A stretch of DNA of 64,000 nt from Paracidovorax wautersii (GCF_031453675.1 NZ_JAVIZX010000001.1:3370001-3434000), one strand, 5' to 3'; shown: positions 9,173 through 18,159, counted from the stretch's first letter. Notes: generated from the sequence alone by a model not told the origin. A program made the numbers and translations.

Positions 9173-9772
9173 TCAAGAACGCAGGTCCGGTGCGGGCTGG
9201 CCCTGCGGCACCCACAGCACCTTGTCGGTGTCCACGCCCAGGGCGCGCGCCTTGTCGAGCAGCTGCTCACGCACCCCCTCGGGCAGGGTGGGCGTGCGTG
9301 ACAGGATCCAGAGGTAGTCGAGGTCCGAGCCGATGACCAGGGACCAGCGGTAGTCCTCGTCCAGCGCGACCACGTGGTAGCCGCCGTAGAACGGTCCGAA
9401 GAACGAGACCTTCAGCGAGGCGGTGCCCGGGTCTTCGACGAAGCGGGCCCGGCCCTCGGCCTCGCGCCAGCGGCCGCGCTCCGGGTCGTAGCCGCGGTTG
9501 ACGACCTTGACGCTGCCATCTTCGTTGCGGCTGTAGTGGGCGCTGGTGTTCACCAGCCCCTTTTCGAAGCGGTGGTCGATGCGCGCCACCTCGTACCAGT
9601 GGCCGGCATAGCGATCAACGTTGAACCTGCCTACCGGCTGGACGCCAGCGGGTGCGCGCACCGAGGAGCAGGCCGTCACGGTCAGCAGCGCGCCGAGGGC
9701 AGCGGCGCCGATGGCCAGGGGCCAGATCGGCCGGCGGTGGGTGCGGTAGCGGATGGGCGGTTGGCGGACCAT
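9173..9772 (-). CDS. Outer-membrane lipocalin (Blc-like lipoprotein)
   Basis: A 199-residue lipoprotein. The signal ends at a lipobox-like LLTVTAC with Cys35. The lipocalin signature VDRYAGHWYEVARIDHRFEK (the G-x-W motif) lies near residues 50-70, and SFFGPFYGGYHVVALDEDYR near 115. Bacterial Blc lipoproteins sit in the outer membrane and bind fatty acids or lysophospholipids. ATG 9772 has AGGAG 7 bases upstream; longer in-frame starts lack one. It stands alone, 125 bases downstream of the ETF-QO terminator. Confidence 0.93.
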   Translation of the reverse strand: MVRQPPIRYRTHRRPIWPLAIGAAALGALLTVTACSSVRAPAGVQPVGRFNVDRYAGHWYEVARIDHRFEKGLVNTSAHYSRNEDGSVKVVNRGYDPERGRWREAEGRARFVEDPGTASLKVSFFGPFYGGYHVVALDEDYRWSLVIGSDLDYLWILSRTPTLPEGVREQLLDKARALGVDTDKVLWVPQGQPAPDLRS

Positions 9773-9892
9773 GCGAAATCTCCTGGGTGCGCAATGCGGC
9801 GGCAGCACCGGAGTCTCGCGTGCGCACCCAGGCGGCGCCGTAGGTGTGGGTGCGCGCCGCCTGTCGGACGGGGCGCACGCCGGGGTTCCAAG

Positions 9893-9919
9893 AAAAAAGG
9901 GCCTGCAGTGCAGGCCCTT
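9893..9919 (-). terminator. Intrinsic terminator of the ETF-QO gene
   Basis: On the minus strand AAGGGCCTGC (9919-9910) pairs with GCAGGCCCTT (9906-9897) around a 3-base loop and is followed by a T run (9898-9893). It lies 31 bases after the ETF-QO stop. Confidence 0.85.
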
Positions 9920-9948
9920 CAAGCGCAAATAGCTATATTATTTATAGC
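9920..9948 (-). repeat. Dispersed repeat copy 2 (partial)
   Basis: CAAGCGCAAATAGCTATATT is a short, degenerate piece of the family repeat between the ETF-QO stop and its terminator hairpin. It keeps the AGCTAT and AAGCGC parts but lacks the GGATAAGCGC arm. Confidence 0.5.
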
Positions 9949-9949
9949 G

Positions 9950-11656
9950 TCACATGCCCGAGTAGTTGGGCCCGCCGCCGCCTTCCGGCGTGACCCAGAC
10001 GATGTTCTGCGTCGGGTCCTTGATGTCGCAGGTCTTGCAGTGCACGCAGTTCTGCGCGTTGATCTGCAGACGCTGCGCATTGCCGCCCTGGGCCTCGTCG
10101 GGAACGAACTCGTACACGCCCGCGGGGCAGTAGCGCGCCTCCGGGCCCGCGTACTTCGCCAGGTTGATGTTGACCGGCACGCTCGCGTCCTTGAGCGTCA
10201 GGTGCGAGGGCTGGTCTTCGGCGTGGTTGGTGTTGCTGATGAACACGCTGGAGAGCCGGTCGAAAGTCAGCTTGCCATCGGGCTTGGGATAGGCGATGGG
10301 CTTGCACTGGGCCGCGGGCTTGAGGTAGGCGTGGTCCGGCTTGTCGCGGTGCAGTGTCCAGGGAATGTGGCCCTGGAGCACGAACTGCTCGATGCCGTTC
10401 ATCACCGTGGCGGTGAACAGGCCCTTCTTGAACCAGGCCTTGAAGTTGCGCGCCTTGTTCAGCTCGGCATGCAGCCAGCTGTTCTCGAAGGCCGTCGGGT
10501 AGGCGGCCAGTTCGTCGTGCTGGCGGCCGCCCACGATGGCCTCGTAGGCCGCCTCGGCGGCCAGCATGCCGGTCTTGATGGCGGCGTGGCTGCCCTTGAT
10601 GCGGCTCACGTTCAAGAAGCCTGCATCGCAGCCCACCAGTGCGCCGCCGGGGAAGACGAACTTCGGCAGCGACATCAGCCCGCCGGCCGTAATGGCGCGG
10701 GCGCCGTAGCCGATGCGCTTGGCCGGCTTGATGCCCTTGGCCTCGTCGCCTTCCAGGTAGTAGCGGATGTTGGGATGGGTCTTCCAGCGCTGGAACTCCT
10801 CGAAGGGGCTCAGGTAGGGGTTGGAATAGTCCAGGCCGGTGATGAAGCCCAGGGTGACCTTGTTGTCCTCCGCGTGGTAGAGGAAGGCCCCGCCGTAGGT
10901 GTCGGCGTTCATGGGCCAGCCGGCGGTGTGCATCACGAAGCCGGGCTGGTGCACCTTGGGATCGACTTCCCACAGCTCCTTCACACCGATGCCATAGGTC
11001 TGCGGGTCACGGCCCTCGTCGAGCTTGTAGCGGGCGATGAGCTGCTTGCCCAGGTGGCCGCGTGCGCCCTCGGCAAAGATGGTGTACTTGGCGTGCAGTT
11101 CCATCCCCAGCTGGAATTCGCCGGTGGGCTCGCCATCCTTGCCCACGCCCATGTTGCCGGTGGCCACGCCTTTGACGGAGCCGTCCTCGTTGTAGAGCAC
11201 TTCGGCGGCGGGGAAGCCGGGGAAGATCTCCACGCCCAGCTCTTCGGCCTGCTGCGCCAGCCAGCGCACCACGTTGCCCAGGCTGACGATGTAGTTGCCG
11301 TGGTTCTGGAAGCACTCGGGCAGCACGAAGTTGGGGGTGCGCCAGGACGATTTCTCGCCCAGGAAGATCATGGCGTCGTCGGTCACGGGCTGGTTGAGCG
11401 GCGCGCCCTTGGCCTTCCAGTCGGGGATCAGTTCGGTCAGCGCCTTCGGGTCCATGATGGCACCCGACAGGATGTGCGCGCCGGGCTCGGAACCCTTTTC
11501 CAGCACCACGACCGACACGTCCTGGCCGTTCTCGGCCGCCATCTGCTTGAGCCGGATGGCGGTAGCCAGCCCGCCGGGGCCGCCACCGACGACAACCACG
11601 TCGTATTCCATGGCTTCGCGCGGGCCGTACTGGGCGAGGATTTGGTCTTTCGTCAT
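9950..11656 (-). CDS. Electron transfer flavoprotein-ubiquinone oxidoreductase
   Basis: A 568-residue membrane-associated iron-sulfur flavoprotein passing electrons from reduced ETF (fed by acyl-CoA and other dehydrogenases) to ubiquinone. The N-terminal FAD motif is YDVVVVGGGPGGLATAIRLK (residues 17-36). The 4Fe-4S ligands include RYCPAGVYEF and the C-terminal NCVHCKTCDIKDPTQNI. Length equals the family norm. ATG 11656 was chosen because MTKDQILAQYGPREAMEYD precedes the FAD fold directly; a few more codons upstream are possible. It is divergent from an SDR gene and ends at its own terminator. Confidence 0.95.
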   Translation of the reverse strand: MTKDQILAQYGPREAMEYDVVVVGGGPGGLATAIRLKQMAAENGQDVSVVVLEKGSEPGAHILSGAIMDPKALTELIPDWKAKGAPLNQPVTDDAMIFLGEKSSWRTPNFVLPECFQNHGNYIVSLGNVVRWLAQQAEELGVEIFPGFPAAEVLYNEDGSVKGVATGNMGVGKDGEPTGEFQLGMELHAKYTIFAEGARGHLGKQLIARYKLDEGRDPQTYGIGVKELWEVDPKVHQPGFVMHTAGWPMNADTYGGAFLYHAEDNKVTLGFITGLDYSNPYLSPFEEFQRWKTHPNIRYYLEGDEAKGIKPAKRIGYGARAITAGGLMSLPKFVFPGGALVGCDAGFLNVSRIKGSHAAIKTGMLAAEAAYEAIVGGRQHDELAAYPTAFENSWLHAELNKARNFKAWFKKGLFTATVMNGIEQFVLQGHIPWTLHRDKPDHAYLKPAAQCKPIAYPKPDGKLTFDRLSSVFISNTNHAEDQPSHLTLKDASVPVNINLAKYAGPEARYCPAGVYEFVPDEAQGGNAQRLQINAQNCVHCKTCDIKDPTQNIVWVTPEGGGGPNYSGM

Positions 11657-11757
11657 GGGGTGGTCTCTCGTCATTTGATAATGGTGATTGTGGCCGGGCC
11701 GCTCACTGTGCGGCTGTCCGGCCCGCGACCGATTGTATGCATGGAATCGCAACAATC

Positions 11758-11769
11758 GAACGATCGTTC
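11758..11769. promoter_or_regulatory. Perfect palindrome in the ETF-QO/SDR intergenic region
   Basis: GAACGATCGTTC is a perfect 12-base palindrome 23 bases before the SDR start and 102 bases before the ETF-QO start. Its form suits a TetR-family operator, as often seen near fatty-acid catabolism genes. No TetR gene is adjacent; the nearest is at 15197. Confidence 0.45.
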
Positions 11770-11791
11770 TATTTTGTGGAGAGACTTCGCC

Positions 11792-12574
11792 ATGGCCTAC
11801 ACCATCGACTTGTCCGGCCGCGTAGCTTTGGTCACGGGCGCGTCCAGCGGCCTGGGCGCGCAGTTCGCGCGCACGCTGGCCCGCGCAGGCGCCGGCGTGG
11901 TTCTGGCGAGCCGTCGCCTGGAGCGGCTGAAGGAGCTGCGGGCCCGCATCGAAGGCGAGGGCGGCGACGCCCACGTGGTGGAGCTGGACGTCACCGACCA
12001 CGACTCCATCAAGGCGGCCGTGGCCCATGCCGAGACCAAGATGGGCTCCATCGACATCCTGGTCAACAACTCCGGTGTGTCCACCACCCAGCGCATCCAG
12101 GACGTGACGCCCGAGGACTACGATTACATCTTCGACACCAACGTGCGCGGCGCCTTCTTCGTGGCGCAGGAGGTGGGCAAGCGCATGCTCGCGCGGTCCC
12201 GCGGGGCGGCGCCGGGGAGCTTCACCGGCGGGCGCATCATCAACATCGCGTCCATGGCCGGGCTGAAGGTGCTGCCGCAGATCGGGGCCTACTGCATGAG
12301 CAAGGCCGCCGTGGTGCAGATGACCCGCGCCATGGCGCTGGAATGGGGGCGCTTCGGCATCAACGTGAACGCCATCTGCCCCGGCTACATCGACACCGAG
12401 ATCAACCACCACCACTGGCAGACCGAACAGGGCCGCAAGCTGGTGGACATGCTGCCGCGCAAGCGCGTGGGCCAGCCGCAGGACGTGGACGCGCTCCTCG
12501 TCATGCTGGCCAGCGACCAGAGCCATTTCGTGAACGGCGCGGTGATCGCCGCGGACGACGGCTTTGGCGTGTGA
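11792..12574 (+). CDS. Short-chain dehydrogenase/reductase
   Basis: A 260-residue classical SDR. The NAD(P) motif TGASSGLG lies near residues 15-22, NNSGVS near 90, the catalytic YCMSK (Tyr-x-x-x-Lys) near 170 and CPGYIDTEINHHHW near 198. The pairing with ETF-QO suggests oxidation of a hydroxyacyl-CoA or another lipid-derived alcohol, but the substrate is not predictable. A GGAGAG Shine-Dalgarno lies 8 bases before ATG 11792, and a perfect palindrome just upstream may be its operator. Confidence 0.9.
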   Translation: MAYTIDLSGRVALVTGASSGLGAQFARTLARAGAGVVLASRRLERLKELRARIEGEGGDAHVVELDVTDHDSIKAAVAHAETKMGSIDILVNNSGVSTTQRIQDVTPEDYDYIFDTNVRGAFFVAQEVGKRMLARSRGAAPGSFTGGRIINIASMAGLKVLPQIGAYCMSKAAVVQMTRAMALEWGRFGINVNAICPGYIDTEINHHHWQTEQGRKLVDMLPRKRVGQPQDVDALLVMLASDQSHFVNGAVIAADDGFGV

Positions 12575-12625
12575 GCGGCGCCGTAGCCTCCGTGGCGCGC
12601 CCGGCGGCATGAACGGCGCGGGCGC

Positions 12626-13543
12626 ATGCTGACCGGCATTCTGGCCGGGCTGGCGGCAGGCGCACTCTGGGGGCTGGTGTTCGTGGCGCCGCACGTGGCG
12701 CATGGCTTCGCCTCGTCCGACCTGACGGCCGGGCGCTTCATCGCCTATGGCGCCATGGCCGTGGGCATGATGGCCTGGGGCCTGCGCGGCACCCCGCGCT
12801 GGCCCACCTGGCGACAGGCGGGCGCGGCGGCGGGGTTGTCCATCCTCGGCTTCACGGGCTACTACCTGCTGCTGGTGCTGGCCATCCGGGACGCCGGCGC
12901 CGAACTGCCGGCGCTCATCATCGGCACCATTCCGCTGTGGGTCGTCCTGCTGGGCAAGCCGCAAGGCGTGCGCTGGGCGGCGCTGTTGCCCGGCCTGGTG
13001 CTGACTATGGCCGGGCTGGTGCTCATGGCGGACGTGCCGCACGGCGCCAGCGAGGCGGCCGCAGGTGCCGGCGGCGCGGCCCGTGCTGCCGTCTACTGGC
13101 GCGGGATCGGCATCGCGCTGGTGGCCTTGGTGTTCTGGACGGCGTTTGCCCTGCTCAACTCGGCCTGGCTCAAGCGCCATCCGGAGGTGCGGGCCACGGA
13201 CTGGGCCAACTGGCTGGGCATCGCCACCGGTCTGGGCGGGTTGGTGCTGTGGCTGGCGGCGGGCTCGGGCGTGGCCTCGCTGGCGGCGCAGCCCGGCGTG
13301 GGCCGCTTCGTGCTCGTGTGCCTGGCGATCGGTGTGGGATCGAGCTGGGTGGCGACGATCCTGTGGAACGTGGCGAGCCAGCGCCTGTCCGCCAGCCTGT
13401 GCGGCCAGCTGATCGTGAGCGAGACGCTGTTCGCGCTGCTCTACACCTTCGCCTGGGACGGCCGCTGGCCCACGCCGGCGCAGTGGGCGGCGTGCGTGCT
13501 GTTCACTCTGGGCATCCTCGCCTCCATCAAGGCCCACCGCTGA
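12626..13543 (+). CDS. EamA/DMT family transporter
   Basis: A 305-residue inner-membrane protein with about ten hydrophobic segments in two halves, the drug/metabolite exporter layout. It opens MLTGILAGLAAGALWGLVFV; the end of the first half has ELPALIIGTIPLWVVLLGK, and the second half has LCGQLIVSETLFALLYTFAW. No clear Shine-Dalgarno is visible, and an ATG at 12609 opens a frame that stops almost at once, so 12626 is the best start. The exported compound is unknown. Confidence 0.85.
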   Translation: MLTGILAGLAAGALWGLVFVAPHVAHGFASSDLTAGRFIAYGAMAVGMMAWGLRGTPRWPTWRQAGAAAGLSILGFTGYYLLLVLAIRDAGAELPALIIGTIPLWVVLLGKPQGVRWAALLPGLVLTMAGLVLMADVPHGASEAAAGAGGAARAAVYWRGIGIALVALVFWTAFALLNSAWLKRHPEVRATDWANWLGIATGLGGLVLWLAAGSGVASLAAQPGVGRFVLVCLAIGVGSSWVATILWNVASQRLSASLCGQLIVSETLFALLYTFAWDGRWPTPAQWAACVLFTLGILASIKAHR

Positions 13544-13597
13544 ACGACGCGCCCGCGCTGCGGCCCGGCACCCGCGGCCGGCCCACCGGCGCGGGCA

Positions 13598-14083
13598 TCA
13601 GGAGGACTTCTTCCAGCTGCGGCCGTCCTTGGAGCGGTAGGTGCCGCCCGTGGCGCAGCAACCTCCCGCACCGAAGGCCATGCGCCCCAGCTCGACGATG
13701 AGTGTGCCCTTCTCAACGGCGATGGACTGGCGCACGCAGCTCGTCCAGAGCGGGTAGGGCTCGGGCGCCAGGATGCGCTGCCACTGCACGCCGCCGCCGG
13801 CCTGGCGCTCGAACTGGTAGAGCGTGCAGTCGTGGACCAGCAGCGCCACGCGCGACCCGCCGAGTTCTCCTTCGAAGACACGTGCCGCCGGGGCGTCCCG
13901 CAGCGCGACGGCCGCTTCGCTCTGGGCCGGATCGGGCGGAGCCGGCGCCGGGTCGTCGCAGCCCGCCAGCGCCGCGGCGCACAGCGCGGCCGTCAGTCCC
14001 CGCGCCAGGGCCGTGGTGCGCGGGTGCGCGGAGTGCCTGGCCTGGATGGAGCAGGGGGCAGAGGTGTCGCCAGGGCGTGCCAT
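13598..14083 (-). CDS. Small uncharacterised lipoprotein
   Basis: A 161-residue protein with a lipoprotein signal (LTAALCAAALAGC, Cys about residue 42). The mature part starts DDPAPAPPDPAQSEAAV and later has GELGGSRVALLVHDCTLYQF, LWTSCVRQSIAVEKGTLIVE and a C-terminal GAGGCCATGGTYRSKDGRSW. Four further cysteines could form disulfides. GGAGGAA sits 8 bases before ATG 14083. I recognise no domain. It faces the EamA gene end-to-end. Confidence 0.75.
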   Translation of the reverse strand: MARPGDTSAPCSIQARHSAHPRTTALARGLTAALCAAALAGCDDPAPAPPDPAQSEAAVALRDAPAARVFEGELGGSRVALLVHDCTLYQFERQAGGGVQWQRILAPEPYPLWTSCVRQSIAVEKGTLIVELGRMAFGAGGCCATGGTYRSKDGRSWKKSS

Positions 14084-14199
14084 GCGGTGGGTTCCTCCCG
14101 TGCGGATGCAGGGTGGAGAGATTATGGGATCGCGCACCCGGCGCGATGCCGGCCGCCGTTCTGCGCGCGTGCCGGCCGGCCTTCGCGGCACAGCTCCCG

Positions 14200-15096
14200 T
14201 CAGCGCACGACCCGGAACTGCCCGGCGTTCGCCGCCAGCCAGTCGGCGGCCAGAGCGGTGGCGTCCGGCGTCTGCACGTGCCGCTCGGGATGGAAGTCGC
14301 TGCGCAGGTAGCGCAGCGCGGCCGGCACACAGCGCCACACCAGGCCGTCCGGCCCCCAGAACAGGCGCAGCCCGTTCCACCAGGTCGAGGGGCGCCACAG
14401 GGTGCCGTCACGCCACAGGTTGAGCACGGTCTGGCGCAGGGCGTCCCGGATGAACACCAGGCTGATGTAGACGAACCAGCGCTTGCGCCAGCGCTCGTCG
14501 CCGCCGATGGCGCGGTACAGGTCGAAGGCCACGCTGCGGTGCTCCGTCTCTTCGGCGGCGTGCCAGCGCCAGACCGTCTGCATCACCGGATCGGCGCCGT
14601 CCAGCCAGCGCGGGTAGCGCAGCGTGCCATCGGCCAGCAGGGCGGTGTAGTGCTCGTAGGCGGCGGTGATGGCAAGGGCGTGGCGCGGGTCCGGCGCCCT
14701 GCGCTGCAGCAGCGCGATGCGCGCGCGGGCCCAGTGCTGCCAACGGTTGTCCAGGCCCTGCTGCTCCAGGTGGGCGTTGTACTGCGCATGGATGTGGCGA
14801 TGCGTGGCCTCCTGGCCGATGAAGCCGCGCAGCGCCTCGTCCAGCGCCGCGCGCAGGGGGGCGTGCTCGGGGCCCTGCGGCAGCAGCGGCACCGCCTGGC
14901 GCACCGCGTCCATGAAGAACTGCTCGCCCACGGGAAAGCTCATCGACAGCGCATTGAAGAACTGGGTGCGGAAGGCGTCGCCGCCGTGCCAGTGGCGTGC
15001 AAAGCCCTGGCGCAGGTCCACCCCGAGCTTGCGTATCGGCAGCGGGCGCGTGGCGGCCGGTGGCAGGGTCGGGCGGGATGGGGCGGATGCGGTCAT
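14200..15096 (-). CDS. Predicted metal-dependent hydrolase (PF10118 family)
   Basis: A 298-residue protein with paired His/Glu motifs: GFIGQEATHRHIHAQYN near residue 97 and WRWHAAEETEHRSVAFDLYR near 180, likely metal ligands of the helical COG3687/PF10118 family. The family is annotated as a predicted metal-dependent hydrolase without an established substrate. AGGAGA lies 9 bases before ATG 15096. It is divergent from a TetR regulator, which probably controls it. Confidence 0.88.
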   Translation of the reverse strand: MTASAPSRPTLPPAATRPLPIRKLGVDLRQGFARHWHGGDAFRTQFFNALSMSFPVGEQFFMDAVRQAVPLLPQGPEHAPLRAALDEALRGFIGQEATHRHIHAQYNAHLEQQGLDNRWQHWARARIALLQRRAPDPRHALAITAAYEHYTALLADGTLRYPRWLDGADPVMQTVWRWHAAEETEHRSVAFDLYRAIGGDERWRKRWFVYISLVFIRDALRQTVLNLWRDGTLWRPSTWWNGLRLFWGPDGLVWRCVPAALRYLRSDFHPERHVQTPDATALAADWLAANAGQFRVVR

Positions 15097-15134
15097 GGGC
15101 GGTCTCCTGGCGGCGGCTTGCGGTGCCGCCTGTT

Positions 15135-15151
15135 TCTGAGCATTATTCAGA
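15135..15151. promoter_or_regulatory. Inverted repeat between hydrolase and tetR genes
   Basis: TCTGA-GCATTAT-TCAGA lies in the 100-base divergent intergenic region, 38 bases from the hydrolase start and 45 from the TetR start. A candidate operator for the TetR protein; the arms are short. Confidence 0.35.
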
Positions 15152-15196
15152 TTTGGCCGCAGGGCGCTACTCGCCTCGTGCTCAGATTTTTCCGCC

Positions 15197-15874
15197 ATGC
15201 CCATGAAGAGATCAGCCACCGCTCCAGCCCGCGCCAGCGCTCGACGCCAGCCCACGCAGGAGCGTGCGGTGCAGACCGTCGAGGCCATTTTCACGGCCAC
15301 GGCTCAGATTGTGGACAAGGATGGCGAGACCGCCGTCACCACCAACCGCATTGCGCAGGTGGCGGGCTTTTCCATCGGTACGCTCTACCAGTACTTTCCG
15401 TCCAAGGAGTCCATCCTGCTGGCCATGGTGGAGCGCGAACGCGAACGCGTGCAGGGCCAGATCCAGCAGCTGCTGGACGAAGCCGTGGCCGCGCGGCGGG
15501 ACGTGCGCGAGGTGCTGCGCGACATGGTGCGGCTCTTGGTGGGCGCGTTCGGCACCGGGGGCCGCTCGCGCGTGGGCAAGGCGATGGTGCGGCTGGGCTG
15601 GCGCATCGACCACCACGACCGCATCACCGCCGCGCTGCGCGAGGGGGCCGAACGCAATGCGCTGGCGCTTAGCCGGCTGGTGGACGAGGGCGACGCCACG
15701 GTGCGCGCGCCCACGCCGGCGATGATGTTCGTGGCGACGCGGGCGGTGATGGGCGCCATCCGCAGCGCCTCGCTGGAGGGCTCGCCGCTGCTGGGCACGC
15801 CGGTCTTCGAGGACGAACTGGTGCGCATGCTGTGGGGCCTGCTGCGCAGCGACAGCGCGCCCGCGGGCTTGTGA
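15197..15874 (+). CDS. TetR/AcrR family transcriptional regulator
   Basis: A 225-residue repressor-type protein. The N-terminal helix-turn-helix reads VEAIFTATAQIV, then TTNRIAQVAGFSIGTLYQYF and PSKESILLAMVERE (residues 28-77). The C-terminal ligand domain is family-specific and its effector unknown. It is divergent from the PF10118 hydrolase, with a short inverted repeat between them, pointing to local control. Confidence 0.93.
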   Translation: MPMKRSATAPARASARRQPTQERAVQTVEAIFTATAQIVDKDGETAVTTNRIAQVAGFSIGTLYQYFPSKESILLAMVERERERVQGQIQQLLDEAVAARRDVREVLRDMVRLLVGAFGTGGRSRVGKAMVRLGWRIDHHDRITAALREGAERNALALSRLVDEGDATVRAPTPAMMFVATRAVMGAIRSASLEGSPLLGTPVFEDELVRMLWGLLRSDSAPAGL

Positions 15875-15924
15875 GGACGCAGGGGCTGGACTGGGACGAA
15901 GGCCGGTCCTCCTGGGGGATATAG

Positions 15925-15975
15925 AAGAAAATGGGCTCTAGCCCTTATTTGATAAGCGCATCCAGCTATCAATTA
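15925..15975 (-). repeat. Dispersed repeat copy 3
   Basis: On the minus strand TTGATAGCTGGATGCGCTTA, then TCAAATAAGGGCTAGAGCCC, a full-length but diverged copy. It fills the gap between the convergent tetR and histidine kinase genes. Confidence 0.75.
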
Positions 15976-16049
15976 AGGAGTGGTTGGTTACTCAGGCTCT
16001 GGCCGCCTGCGTCTTTCCCGTAGCGCAAGGCCCCCGTCGCGCCCGCCCG

Positions 16050-17402
16050 TCAGGGCGCAGCCTGCAGCGTGAGGCAGGCTTCAAAGCCCTGCGCCTGCCC
16101 GGCCGGCGGCGATGCCAGCACCAGCGCCGCGCCGTGCTTTTGCGCGATGGTCGACACGATGGACAGGCCCAGCCCGTAGCCGACGCGCTGCGTGCTGTGG
16201 CGCACATGGCGCTGCTGCAGCGTCTGCAGGTCCTGCGCCGGTACGCCGGGGCCGTGGTCGCGCACGGCGATGCGGCAGCCGGGCCCCACGATGAGTTCCA
16301 CCGGGCCTTCGGGCGCATAGCGCAGGGCGTTCTCGACCAGGTTGCGCACGGCGATGGCGAGGGCGTCGAAGTCGCCCAGCGCCACGGGGCTGCTGTCGCC
16401 CACGTCGTCGGGCCCGACCAGGTCGAGCCGGTCCACCGCGCGCTCTTCCTGCCAGAACTCCTGCGCCACCGTGGTGGCCAGCAGCACCAGGTCCACCCGG
16501 TCGCGCGTGAAGGGCATGCTGGACTCGGCACGCGAGAGCTGCAGGAGCTTTTCGGTGCGCTGCCCCAGCAGTTGCAGGGCCGACAGCGCCGCTTCGACCT
16601 CGCCGCGCGGCAGGCCATGGTCGAGTGCGGTCTGCAGGCGCACCCGGGCGGCGGCCAGGGGCGTGCGCAGTTCGTGCGCGGCGTTGGCCGCCAGCGCACG
16701 TTCCACGTCCAGGGCCTGCGCCAGGCGCTCGAGCAGGCGGTTGACGTGGTCGCTCACGGACTGCAGTTCGCGCGGCAGGTCGGGCATGCGGATGGGGTGC
16801 AGCAGCTGGCCGTCGCGCAGACCGATCTCCTGCGACAGGGCGTCCAGCACGCGCAGTTCGCTGCGCGCGATGCGCAGCAGCATGAAGGCGATCAGCGGCA
16901 GCAGGGCGGTGAGCGGCACGATCAGGCCGAGCAGCGTGCGGTTGACCGCGTCGCTGCGCTCTTCCAGCGGATCGGCCACCTGCAGGTACAGGCCGCGCGT
17001 GGGATGCTGCACGGTGTAGATGCGCCAGGCCTGCGTTTCGGCGAAACCGGCGGACACCGGCACGTCGAAGATGCCGGGCGGCGTGTCCGTGGCGCGGGCC
17101 AGTACCTTGCCCCGGGGCGACACGATCTGGAAGGGCACGAAGGCGTCGTCGAAGGTGCTGGGCGCGGGGATCAGCACCGGCTCGGCAGCCGCACCCTGCG
17201 CCTGCACGGCGTCCATCTGGCCGAGCGCGATGTCGAAGAGCCGGTGCGACACCTCGACCAGCTCGTTGTCGAAGTTGTAGTCGATCTCGCGCCCCATGTA
17301 CCAGCCCACGGCCAGGATGCCAGCGATCCAGATCCCGCCCACCCACAGGATGAGCGTGCGGGCCAGGTGCCCGGCCAGCGTCTGGCTGCGCAGGGCGCTC
17401 AT
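16050..17402 (-). CDS. Sensor histidine kinase of a two-component system
   Basis: A 450-residue QseC/PmrB-like membrane kinase. Membrane helices lie near residues 15-37 and 158-177, bounding a periplasmic sensor of about 120 residues. The H-box NAAHELRTPLAAARVR is near 240, the N-box NLVENALRYAPEG near 355, G1 DHGPGVP and G2 GYGLGLSIVS near 410. Its start overlaps the response regulator stop by 4 bases (17399-17402). The divergent neighbours pap2 and eptA suggest it senses envelope signals such as cationic peptides or metal ions, as PmrB does; that is inference from context. Confidence 0.93.
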   Translation of the reverse strand: MSALRSQTLAGHLARTLILWVGGIWIAGILAVGWYMGREIDYNFDNELVEVSHRLFDIALGQMDAVQAQGAAAEPVLIPAPSTFDDAFVPFQIVSPRGKVLARATDTPPGIFDVPVSAGFAETQAWRIYTVQHPTRGLYLQVADPLEERSDAVNRTLLGLIVPLTALLPLIAFMLLRIARSELRVLDALSQEIGLRDGQLLHPIRMPDLPRELQSVSDHVNRLLERLAQALDVERALAANAAHELRTPLAAARVRLQTALDHGLPRGEVEAALSALQLLGQRTEKLLQLSRAESSMPFTRDRVDLVLLATTVAQEFWQEERAVDRLDLVGPDDVGDSSPVALGDFDALAIAVRNLVENALRYAPEGPVELIVGPGCRIAVRDHGPGVPAQDLQTLQQRHVRHSTQRVGYGLGLSIVSTIAQKHGAALVLASPPAGQAQGFEACLTLQAAP

Positions 17403-18073
17403 TCCTCGGCCCCGGCGCCGTCAGCCAGGCGGTAGCCCAGGCCGCGTAGCGTCTGGATGTGGTTGCGGCCCAGCTTGCGGCGCAGGCGGCTGATGAACAC
17501 CTCCAGCGTGTTGCTGTCGGCTTCGTCGTCGAAGCCGTAGAGCGCGTCCTGCAGGCTTTCGCGTGTGTGGATGCGGTCGGGCCGCGTGGCCATCACGCGC
17601 AGCAGCGCCCATTCCTTCTGGGTGAGGGCGATGGGCGCGCCGCTGCGGCGCACCAGCTCGCGGGACAGGTCGATCTGCAGATCGCCCAGTTCCACCAGCG
17701 GCACATGGGTGGCGCTGCGCCGGCGCTCCACGGCGCGCAGCCGCGCCAGCAGTTCGCCGGGGTCGTAGGGCTTGACCAGGTAGTCGTCGGCGCCGGCGTC
17801 CAGGCCGCGGATGCGGTCGCTGACCTGGTCGCGCGCGGTGAGCACGATGACGATGGGACGCTCCTTGAGCTGGCGCACCTGCGGCAGCAGGGCCAGGCCG
17901 TCGCCGTCGCTCAGGTGCAGGTCGAGCAGCACGGCGGCGTACTGCGCCGCGTGCAGCGCCGCGCCCGCGCGTGCCACGCTGTCGGCCGTGTCCACCACGA
18001 AGGCCTTGGCGCGCAGATAGCTGCAGACCGCATCGGCCAATGCCACATCGTCTTCCACCAGCAGGATCCGCAT
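17399..18073 (-). CDS. OmpR-family response regulator
   Basis: A 224-residue regulator. The receiver domain (1-115) has the acidic pair ED at 7-9, phospho-acceptor Asp51 (VLLDLHLSDGDG) and the switch lysine in DDYLVKPYDPGE. The winged-helix DNA-binding domain (130-218) contains LTQKEWALLRVMATRPDRI and LEVFISRLRRKLGRNHIQTL, then RGLGYRL. It is closest in feel to QseB/PmrA. It is divergent from pap2-eptA, and two PmrA-like direct repeats lie in front of those genes. Confidence 0.95.
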   Translation of the reverse strand: MRILLVEDDVALADAVCSYLRAKAFVVDTADSVARAGAALHAAQYAAVLLDLHLSDGDGLALLPQVRQLKERPIVIVLTARDQVSDRIRGLDAGADDYLVKPYDPGELLARLRAVERRRSATHVPLVELGDLQIDLSRELVRRSGAPIALTQKEWALLRVMATRPDRIHTRESLQDALYGFDDEADSNTLEVFISRLRRKLGRNHIQTLRGLGYRLADGAGAEE

Positions 18074-18159
18074 GCCACTCCCTTCGTCGATGGCGCGAAG
18101 TGTAGGGCAGGCGGTGCGGTCTTCGGGCCCTGGAAAGCGCGATCCGGCCCTGGCCGGGC

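Noticed and set aside
6491-9301. A 936-codon open frame on the plus strand
   Set aside because: It runs antisense across the ABC importer genes, has His/Gln/Gly-rich low-complexity translation and no family resemblance; a shadow of GC-rich codon usage.
11657-12574. SDR as 3-hydroxybutyrate dehydrogenase
   Set aside because: The fold and triad fit any classical SDR; nothing in the sequence singles out this substrate.
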